Source of the DNA: JBCBKP01 sp038746265 | GTDB taxonomy: Bacteria; Planctomycetota; Phycisphaerae; Phycisphaerales; UBA1924 | Length of the DNA stretch: 7,915 bases | Reading direction: 5' to 3' | Assembly (NCBI GenBank): GCA_038746265.1 | Contig: JBCDKU010000099.1 | Coordinates: 1 to 7,915, forward strand | Part shown: one piece after another, positions 1-5,542 of the stretch | Position numbering within the stretch: position 1 is the stretch's first letter | Layout: every line of letters starts with the position of its first letter | The notes under the pieces: generated by a model | Told to the model about the DNA's origin: nothing | The model's database searches: none | Seen by the model: only the letters and a program-made list of their open reading frames with translations | Program-made: the position numbers and the translations under genes

Positions 1-52
1 CGACCGACGCGAAGAACGCGTCCATATCCACATGCAGGATCCAGCGGTCCAC
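1..52 (-). CDS. dinB: DNA polymerase IV (DinB), N-terminal fragment, continues past the left edge
   Basis: Only the first 17 codons are inside the window, reading leftwards off the edge. They translate as MDRWILHVDMDAFFASV. The HVDMDAFFASV segment is the hallmark N-terminus of Y-family translesion polymerases of the DinB type. D9 corresponds to the first catalytic, metal-binding Asp, and F14 to the steric gate that excludes ribonucleotides. The enzyme copies past damaged template bases in the cytoplasm. The start is tightly limited: an in-frame TGA lies at 59-61, so the only candidates are GTG at 50-52 (chosen, because its length matches the family) or TTG at 56-58. No clear Shine-Dalgarno sequence is visible on either. 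The gene is divergent from the S41 peptidase gene. The motif is highly diagnostic, but the rest of the protein cannot be seen. Confidence 0.85.
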   Translation of the reverse strand, partial: MDRWILHVDMDAFFASV

Positions 53-204
53 AATCAATCAAAGCGCCAAAAAATCCGGCGATCCCGTGAAATCGCCCGC
101 GGCTCTTCCCCAAATGAAAGCGGGACGGCCCCGAGCGCATCCGAACCGAGACGCCGGGCCCCCGGGGGACTCCGAGGCAACCGAGCAACCCAGAACGCCC
201 CGCC

Positions 205-233
205 GCCCGCGTGCAGCCAAACGCACCGCGGGC
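205..233. repeat. Strong inverted repeat (hairpin) in the dinB/S41 intergenic region
   Basis: GCCCGCGTGC at 205-214 pairs with GCACCGCGGGC at 223-233. This gives ten base pairs, with one bulged C at 226 and an 8-base loop (AGCCAAAC). No T-tract follows on either strand, so it is not a classical intrinsic terminator. It could be a 5'-leader structure of the S41 transcript or a chance hairpin in GC-rich DNA. Confidence 0.4.
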
Positions 234-334
234 CGGTACCAGGCACACGGCTTGAGTTTGCCTCACCCGATGCACACGATCAACCCGCGCGGCCCGCGCC
301 GTCGGTCTGTCTCGACGGCCCGCGCCGCCTTTGT

Positions 335-340
335 GGAGGG
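335..340 (+). promoter_or_regulatory. Ribosome binding site that fixes the TTG start of the S41 peptidase
   Basis: GGAGGG lies six bases upstream of TTG 347-349. Together with the lipoprotein signal peptide that begins exactly at this TTG, it decides the start against the much longer upstream reading frame. Confidence 0.75.
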
Positions 341-346
341 AACGCC

Positions 347-1711
347 TTGAGAACCGCACGCTCTCGCCTCATCCTGACCGCGCTTACCGCGTGTCTCGCG
401 CCGATCTCGCTCGTCGGCTGCGCCACGCAGTCCGAGTCCGCGGCCGAGACCGAGCCGGTCACAACCGCGCTCAACCTCGAATCGTTCGACTACGTCTGGA
501 CCACGGTGGATGAGCGCCACTACGACCCCGACGCCATCGGCGAGCAGTGGGACGCCGCCCGCGCCGAGTATCGCCCGAAGGTCGAGGCCGCCGAGACCAA
601 CGCCCAGGCGCGCGTCCTCATCAACGAGATGCTCCTGACGCTCGGCCTGAGCCACTTCGGCATCATCGGCGCCGAGGCGTACCAGGAGATCGACGCGGGC
701 GGCGATCCCGCCGAATCTCGCGGCGCAACCGGCATCGAGGTCCGGCTGATCGACGGGCAGGCCGTCGTCTTCCGCGTCGCCGAGGGCTCGACCGGCGCCG
801 ACGCCGGCATCGAGCCCGGCTGGGTCCTGCTCGAGATCGACGGCCGCGACGTCGCCGAACTGATCGAGACGCTCTCCGAGATCGAAGCGGGCCCGACACG
901 ACCCGAAACCGTGATCGCGCTGCGGCTCGAGGGCTTGCTCCGAGGCAGCGTCGGCGACGAGATCGAACTCGTCGCGCTCGACCGCGCCGACGCCCGCACC
1001 GAACTCACGCTCACCGTCGGCGAGCCGCTCGGCGAGATCGTTGGCATGGGGAGCCTCCCGCCGTCGGAGCTCGTCGTCGAAACCGAGACCCTTGACGGCG
1101 GCATCGTCTATCTTAAGTTCAACTACTTCCTCGACCCCGTCAAGATCATCACCACCATGCGCCAGGTCGCGGCCGACGCCCAGGGCTCGCCCGGCGTCAT
1201 CATCGACCTCCGCGGCAACCGCGGCGGCCTCGTGAACCTCAACAACGGCATCGCGGGCTTCCTCACCGACAAGCGCGACCAGAAGATCGGCGAGATGATC
1301 ACCCGCGAGAACCAGCTGCAGCTCCAGGTCAACCCGCGCCCCGGCGCGTTCACCGGGCCCGTCGCCGTCCTGATCGACGAGGTCTCAATCTCGTCGGCAG
1401 AGATCCTCTCGGGCGGCCTCCAGGACCTGAACATCTCGCACACGTTCGGCTCACGCACCGCCGGGCTGGTGCTGCCTTCGACCATCGAGCGCCTACCCAA
1501 CGGCGACGGTTTCCAGTACGTCCTGACCGGCTTCCGCGCCCCGTCAGGACGCGTCCTCGAAGAAGCCGGCGTCTACCCCGACACACCCGCCCCGCTCACT
1601 CGCGAGGACCTGATCGCCGGCCGCGACCGCGCGCTCTACGAGGCCGCCTCGTGGCTCGCGATGCTCAACGGCGTCCGCCCGACGGACCCCGGCACCGTCA
1701 CCCGCAACTGA
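347..1711 (+). CDS. S41-family peptidase with PDZ domain, lipoprotein
   Basis: A 454-residue envelope serine peptidase of the C-terminal processing/tricorn superfamily. The TTG start is chosen for its GGAGGG ribosome site and because a lipoprotein signal follows: basic start, hydrophobic stretch, and lipobox LVGC with lipidated Cys25. Domains in order: helical N-terminal region (about 40-115), PDZ domain (about 125-215), and S41 core (about 245-425) with IIDLRGNRGG near 285-294. The nucleophile is Ser349 in SISSAEI, and Asp360 sits where processing proteases carry their conserved Asp. The Lys that processing proteases carry 25 residues after the Ser is Leu374 here. His103 in LGLSHFGII is a plausible general base, as in the Ser/His S41 enzymes related to nisin-resistance proteases. 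The substrate is unknown. It probably forms an operon with the next gene, which starts 45 bases downstream. Confidence 0.88.
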   Translation: MRTARSRLILTALTACLAPISLVGCATQSESAAETEPVTTALNLESFDYVWTTVDERHYDPDAIGEQWDAARAEYRPKVEAAETNAQARVLINEMLLTLGLSHFGIIGAEAYQEIDAGGDPAESRGATGIEVRLIDGQAVVFRVAEGSTGADAGIEPGWVLLEIDGRDVAELIETLSEIEAGPTRPETVIALRLEGLLRGSVGDEIELVALDRADARTELTLTVGEPLGEIVGMGSLPPSELVVETETLDGGIVYLKFNYFLDPVKIITTMRQVAADAQGSPGVIIDLRGNRGGLVNLNNGIAGFLTDKRDQKIGEMITRENQLQLQVNPRPGAFTGPVAVLIDEVSISSAEILSGGLQDLNISHTFGSRTAGLVLPSTIERLPNGDGFQYVLTGFRAPSGRVLEEAGVYPDTPAPLTREDLIAGRDRALYEAASWLAMLNGVRPTDPGTVTRN

Positions 1712-1742
1712 CCTCACGCTTCTGATTCCCGCATGTTCATCC

Positions 1743-1748
1743 AAGGAG
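1743..1748 (+). promoter_or_regulatory. Ribosome binding site of the LolA-like gene
   Basis: AAGGAG ends eight bases before ATG 1757-1759. It selects this ATG over the in-frame ATG at 1733, which would place the Shine-Dalgarno sequence inside the gene and add eight residues ahead of the signal peptide. TTG at 1754 is also in frame but closer than usual. Confidence 0.75.
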
Positions 1749-1756
1749 ATCTGTTG

Positions 1757-2548
1757 ATGAAGAACCTCACCAAAGCCCTTCTCGCCGCGCCCGTCGCCCT
1801 GACGCTCATCGCCGCCCCGGCAGCCTTCGCGGCCACCACCACAACAACCACCACCGGCCTCACCCAGCCCGACAACCTCCCCGACGGCAAGGACGTCATC
1901 GAGCGCGGCATCGAAGCCATCGGGGGCAAAAGGGCCTACCGCAAGCTCGAGAACATCCGCCAGACCGGCCGCCTCGAGACCGCGGGTATCAGCGGCTCGC
2001 TCAAGATCGTCGCGAACGACGACGACAACGTCCGCGTGACCATCGACATCCCAGGATTCGATCAGGTCATCACGGGCGTGAGCGGCGGCGTCGCCTACCG
2101 CACCAGCATCACGCAGGGAGCGCAGGTCCTTGAGGGCAAGGAAGCCGAGAGCCAGATCGAAGAAGCCGACTTCTTCCGCGCCATCAATCCATGGGACTTC
2201 ATCGAGTCGGCCGAGACGGTCGCCGCTGAAGACGTGGACGGCGAGAAGTGCTACAAGGTCCGGCTCGAGCTCGACAACGGCGACGAGCAGACCCGCTGGT
2301 ACAGCGCCGAGACGGGCCTGCTTCGCAAGTCGCAGTCCATCGTGCCGCAGGCGGGCCAGATGATCAACACGACCACGGTCACGTCTGACTACCGCGAGGT
2401 CGAGGGCGTGCTCTTCCCCCACCGCCTGGACCTGAGCGCCGGCGGTCTCCCGCCCCAATCGCTCATCATGGACAAGATCGAAGCCAACGTCGATCTCGAC
2501 AGCGACGCCCTGGCGCTCCCGGACGACGTCCAGGCCCTCGTCAAGTAA
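1757..2548 (+). CDS. Sec-exported LolA/outer-membrane lipoprotein-sorting-like protein
   Basis: A 263-residue exported protein. Residues 1-25 form a Sec signal peptide, with probable cleavage after AFA (23-25) and no lipobox. A run of seven threonines (27-33) follows, and then a soluble domain from about residue 44. The pattern GIEAIGGKRAYRKLENI (51-67), the alternating strands that follow, VDGEKCYKVRL (160-170), WYSAETGLLRKS (181-192) and SDYREVEGVLFPHRL (210-224) resemble the half-barrel LolA/LppX fold of proteins annotated as outer membrane lipoprotein-sorting-like. That fold binds lipid or lipoprotein acyl chains, but paralogues of this sort have no proven substrate, so true LolA activity is not claimed. 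It has a single Cys (165). The location is probably periplasmic. It lies 45 bases behind the S41 lipoprotein gene with its own good ribosome site, so the two are likely co-expressed. Confidence 0.65.
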   Translation: MKNLTKALLAAPVALTLIAAPAAFAATTTTTTTGLTQPDNLPDGKDVIERGIEAIGGKRAYRKLENIRQTGRLETAGISGSLKIVANDDDNVRVTIDIPGFDQVITGVSGGVAYRTSITQGAQVLEGKEAESQIEEADFFRAINPWDFIESAETVAAEDVDGEKCYKVRLELDNGDEQTRWYSAETGLLRKSQSIVPQAGQMINTTTVTSDYREVEGVLFPHRLDLSAGGLPPQSLIMDKIEANVDLDSDALALPDDVQALVK

Positions 2549-2560
2549 CCACACATACAC

Positions 2561-2591
2561 CCGGCCCCGGGCCTACAGGCCCGCCGGCCGG
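2561..2591. terminator. Nested GC hairpin between convergent genes, possible bidirectional terminator
   Basis: An inner stem CGGGCC (2568-2573) / GGCCCG (2578-2583) with loop TACA sits inside an outer stem CCGGCC (2561-2566) / GGCCGG (2586-2591), separated by a small C / CC internal loop. Twelve base pairs lie in the 24-base gap plus the last codons of the minus-strand kinase gene, whose stop codon falls in the loop. The position, between converging 3' ends, suits a shared terminator. There is no T-tract on either side, so this is not a canonical intrinsic terminator. Confidence 0.45.
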
Positions 2592-4381
2592 ATTGGCTTC
2601 ATCGCCCCCGTCCCCGTGCGGCTCGCCGCCGTCTCCGAGGGATCGACCTCGACATCAAGATCCGCCGGGATGATCAGGCGGAACAAGGTCCCCTTGCCGG
2701 GCCTCGACTCCACACGGATCCGACCACGGTGGTCGTTCACGATCCGCTTGGTCACCGCAAGACCGAGACCTGTTCCCCGGATGCCCTTGGTCGTGTGGAA
2801 GGGCTCGAAGATCCACCCGAGCTTGTCCCGCTCGATGCCGGGCCCGTTGTCCACGATCACGATCTCCGTGAGCGGCGCCGTCAGCTTGGGCTTGTCGGGA
2901 CCGGGCTCGTGGAAGAACACCCGCACCGAGACCACGCCCGTCCCGTCCTCGACCGCCTCGATCGCGTTTGTCAGCACGTTCATCAGCGCCTGGTGCATCA
3001 GGTGCGTGTCGAGCGGGATGGGCGGCATCTCGGGATCCACGTCCACGATCAGGACCAGATCCCGCTCCGTCACGATCGGCTCAAGAATCTGCTGGCAGTC
3101 CGCGAGCAGCGAGCCGATCTTCACCACCTCCAGATCGAGTTGCCGCGGACGGCTGAACGCGAGCATGTTCATCGAGAGCGCGACGATCCGATCGAGGTTG
3201 CGCTTCAGGATGTCCCAGCCGCCCTGCGCGATCTTCAGGTCTTCTTTTTCCATGCCCATCTCGACGACGTCCGCGCCGCCCCGCAGGCCCTGGATGATGT
3301 TCTTGACCGAGTGCGCGAGCGACGCAACCGTCTCGCCGATCGCCGCCAGCCGCTCGCCCTGCAAGCGCTTGGCCGTCTGCTCCGCGTTCGCGATCGCCAG
3401 CGCCGAGTGCTGCCCGATCGCGTTCATCAGCGCGAGCTGCTCGGCCGTGAACGTGTAGTTCGCGATCGAACTGTCGATGTAGATCGCGCCGAAGGTCTGA
3501 TCGCCGAACTTGATCGGTGCGCAGATCGCCGAGCGGATGTTGTACCGCGTCACCGAGTCGCCCGAGCTGAACCGCGGGTCCGACTGCGCGTTGGACGACA
3601 GGATCCCCTGGCTCTCGCGGATCGCCGTCTGCATGATCGTCTCAGAGACTTGGATCTTCGCCTCGTCGTCGTCCGCGGGCGGGTTGGCGTACTTCACCAC
3701 CACCGGGATCAGCTCGGGCCCGGGCGGCGGACCAACCAGAGGGATGTCCTCGCCCTCGGGGATCAGCTCCGCCTCGAACATCGACCGCGGGGCGGGCCGC
3801 TTGCGCTCGGGCGCGGGCTCTCCGACAAGGACGACCACGCCGCGCTCCGGGCCGAGCTCGTTGAAGACCATCTCCATCACGCCCTCGAGGATCTGCTGCT
3901 GGTTCGAGAGCTGCGCCGTGAGCTGCACGAGCCGATAGATCACCCGCAGGTGCTCCGCCGCCGCCCGGCTCGGCTCGGGGTCTGCGAGGATCACCGAGTC
4001 CTCGTTGCTTGCGAGACGCCGCTCGACGACGTTCTCCATCCGCTCGTCGTCCACGAGCTGGATCACGTCCGCGAGCCCGTCCGCCTTCGACGCCTCGCCC
4101 ACGCGGAACACCGTCGAGCCCACGCGGATCTCGTCGCCCAGCTGCAGCTCGATCCGGCCCGCGATCCGCCGACCGTTGACGTACGTGTGGTTCTGGCTCC
4201 GCAGGTCGCTGATGTACCAACGACCCTCGTCGGGCGTCAGCTCCGCGTGCCGGCGGCTCACCGTTGTGTCCGAGATCGGCAGCGCCTCGGACGATCGCCC
4301 GATCAGCTGCGGCTCGTTCATCGGGACCTGGAACACCGTCCCGGCGTCCGGCCCCTCCTCGACTGTCAGCGTCAAGACCAT
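2573..4381 (-). CDS. FHA-GAF sensor histidine kinase, soluble
   Basis: A 602-residue cytoplasmic two-component kinase without membrane segments. FHA domain (about 1-95): GRS at 28-30, SRRH at 42-45, N64 and NG at 69-70, the usual phosphothreonine-binding positions. GAF domain (about 145-335), apparently interrupted by a Pro/Glu-rich stretch near 187-243. Dimerisation/phosphoacceptor domain: His357 in LAHSVKN. ATPase domain: N box with N468 and N472, G1 box DNGPGI (511-516), F box around F525 and F528, G2 box GTGLGL (536-541). All catalytic boxes look intact. The frame stays open upstream to 5035, but the FHA domain begins right at ATG 4379-4381. That ATG has GAGG eight bases upstream, and a longer start would overlap holA by 588 bases. 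No response regulator is adjacent, so the partner and signal are unknown. It is divergent from holA. Confidence 0.92.
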   Translation of the reverse strand: MVLTLTVEEGPDAGTVFQVPMNEPQLIGRSSEALPISDTTVSRRHAELTPDEGRWYISDLRSQNHTYVNGRRIAGRIELQLGDEIRVGSTVFRVGEASKADGLADVIQLVDDERMENVVERRLASNEDSVILADPEPSRAAAEHLRVIYRLVQLTAQLSNQQQILEGVMEMVFNELGPERGVVVLVGEPAPERKRPAPRSMFEAELIPEGEDIPLVGPPPGPELIPVVVKYANPPADDDEAKIQVSETIMQTAIRESQGILSSNAQSDPRFSSGDSVTRYNIRSAICAPIKFGDQTFGAIYIDSSIANYTFTAEQLALMNAIGQHSALAIANAEQTAKRLQGERLAAIGETVASLAHSVKNIIQGLRGGADVVEMGMEKEDLKIAQGGWDILKRNLDRIVALSMNMLAFSRPRQLDLEVVKIGSLLADCQQILEPIVTERDLVLIVDVDPEMPPIPLDTHLMHQALMNVLTNAIEAVEDGTGVVSVRVFFHEPGPDKPKLTAPLTEIVIVDNGPGIERDKLGWIFEPFHTTKGIRGTGLGLAVTKRIVNDHRGRIRVESRPGKGTLFRLIIPADLDVEVDPSETAASRTGTGAMKPIRPAGL

Positions 4382-4447
4382 CCGGCCGTCCTCATGACCA
4401 ACTCTACCGTACGCTGAACGGTCCCGGTTCACGCGATCTTCATTCCC
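4382..4447. promoter_or_regulatory. Short divergent promoter region, histidine kinase / holA, with overlapping dyads
   Basis: Only 66 bases separate the two divergent start codons, so both promoters and any operator must lie here or inside the genes. Two overlapping inverted repeats are visible: ACCGT (4406-4410) / ACGGT (4418-4422), and TGAAC (4415-4419) / GTTCA (4427-4431). Either could be an operator, or both could be chance. No convincing -35/-10 pair can be named. Confidence 0.4.
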
Positions 4448-5455
4448 ATGGCAAAGAAACCCGCCTCCAACAAAAAGCTCGACGCCTGCACCCGCATCGC
4501 CGTGCTCACGGGCAAGGACCAGTTCCTCAAGTCCCAACACGTCTCCGCGCTCAAGGACGCCCTCCGCCAGGCCCACGGCGAGATCGACGTCTTCCAGTTC
4601 GACGGCGACTCCACACCCGCCGCCGACGTGCTCGACGAGTGCCGCTCGTTCGGCCTCATGAGCACGCACAAGCTCATTGTCGTGGACAACGCCGAATCGC
4701 TGGTCGTCGCCGAGACCCGCCCGCTCATCGAGCGGTACGCCGAGCACCCCGTCGAATCCGCCACGCTCGTCCTCCGCCCGAACCGCTGGTACGCGAGCAA
4801 CCTCGATAAAGCCATCGACAAAATCGGCGCGGTGATCAAGTGCGATCAGCCAACCGAAGACCAGGCGACCCGCTGGGCCCAGGTCCGCGCGCAGAAACGC
4901 CACGACGCCACGCTCCAGCCCGAGGCTGCTCACCGCCTCGTCGCCCGCGTCGGCGCCGACCTCGGCAAGATCGACGCCGAGCTCGCCAAGCTCGCCGTCG
5001 CCGTCGGCCCGGGCGGCACCATCACCATGGACCACCTGGGCGAGCTCGCGACCGGCACGAAAGAACTCGAGCCCTGGTCAGTGCAGGAAGCCCTGCTCGC
5101 GGGCAACCCCGACTACGCCCTCCGCCGCGTCCGCGCGATACTCGCCGACGCGCCCAAGGACCTGACCGTCCCCGCGATGATCGCGACCGTCCAGCTCGCC
5201 CAGAAGCTCCACGGTTTCTCTGCCGGCAGCGCCTCCGGCGCGAACACGGGCGAGCTCGCGAAGATCTACAAGCTCTGGGGCCCGAGCAAAGACGCCGTCC
5301 TCGGCACCGCCCGCCGCATCCGCCCCGATCAGGCCCGCCGCGCGTTCCTCGCGACCGTCGAATCGCAGGCCCGCACGATGTCGGGCCTCGGCAAGGGCCC
5401 GCGCACGCTGGAAGTCGCTGCGCTTCGCCTCGCGATGCTGAGCCGCCACCGCTGA
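4448..5455 (+). CDS. holA: DNA polymerase III, delta subunit
   Basis: The 335-residue length is normal for HolA. The delta subunit is the clamp-loader component that opens the beta sliding clamp during chromosome replication. The N-terminal AAA-like domain (about 1-140) opens with IAVLTGKDQFLKS (17-29), the degenerate P-loop region of delta. It continues with STHKLIVVDNAESLV (72-86), the strand-and-helix signature seen in the family. Domain II (about 140-205) has RVGADLGKIDAELAKL (167-182), matching the conserved motif in which the helix gives E-x-x-KL. The C-terminal collar domain runs from about 208, with WSVQEALLAGNPDYAL (210-225), to the end. The ATG is the only sensible start, but no strong Shine-Dalgarno sequence precedes it, which suggests weak or unusual initiation. 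It is divergent from the kinase gene, and the lipoprotein gene follows on the same strand after 87 bases with no obvious terminator. Confidence 0.9.
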   Translation: MAKKPASNKKLDACTRIAVLTGKDQFLKSQHVSALKDALRQAHGEIDVFQFDGDSTPAADVLDECRSFGLMSTHKLIVVDNAESLVVAETRPLIERYAEHPVESATLVLRPNRWYASNLDKAIDKIGAVIKCDQPTEDQATRWAQVRAQKRHDATLQPEAAHRLVARVGADLGKIDAELAKLAVAVGPGGTITMDHLGELATGTKELEPWSVQEALLAGNPDYALRRVRAILADAPKDLTVPAMIATVQLAQKLHGFSAGSASGANTGELAKIYKLWGPSKDAVLGTARRIRPDQARRAFLATVESQARTMSGLGKGPRTLEVAALRLAMLSRHR

Positions 5456-5542
5456 TCTCATGCCGCACCGCGGCCCCCGCCGATCCCTCCGCTCAACCAC
5501 GCTCAAGAACACGAGCCCCCGAACCCGGAGGACGCGCACACC

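Larger units (their letters stand above)
53..346. other. Divergent intergenic region between dinB and the S41 peptidase gene
   Basis: No gene is supported in this stretch of about 290 bases. The S41 reading frame stays open back to 32, but the extra 105 residues are Arg/Pro-rich, resemble no domain I recognise, and would bury a good lipoprotein signal peptide, so I treat it as non-coding. It should hold the promoters of both divergent genes. The part next to dinB (about 53-80) is less GC-rich than its surroundings. A weak sigma70-like pair for the S41 gene is TTGAGT at 252-257 with CACGAT at 275-280 (17-base spacer); the -10 match is poor. No LexA-type box (CTGT-N8-ACAG or GAAC-N4-GTTC) was found. 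Confidence 0.6.

Noticed and set aside
347..1711. Calling the S41 gene prc/ctpA
   Set aside because: The general-base Lys expected 25 residues after the catalytic Ser is Leu, and the overall motifs fit a different S41 subgroup, so no gene symbol is given.
1544..2560. Long minus-strand open frame opposite the LolA-like gene
   Set aside because: It is Val/Asp/Gly-rich with no recognisable domain. It is the mirror frame of a well-supported plus-strand gene that has a ribosome site and signal peptide.
2729..4417. 562-codon plus-strand open frame opposite the histidine kinase
   Set aside because: It is His/Arg/Leu/Asp-rich without domains. The opposite strand encodes an intact FHA-GAF kinase with all catalytic boxes.
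4382..5035. N-terminal extension of the minus-strand kinase frame by 218 residues
   Set aside because: It would lie antisense over holA. The FHA domain begins right at the ATG 4379-4381, which has a suitable GAGG upstream. The extension is a by-product of the GC-rich codon pattern.
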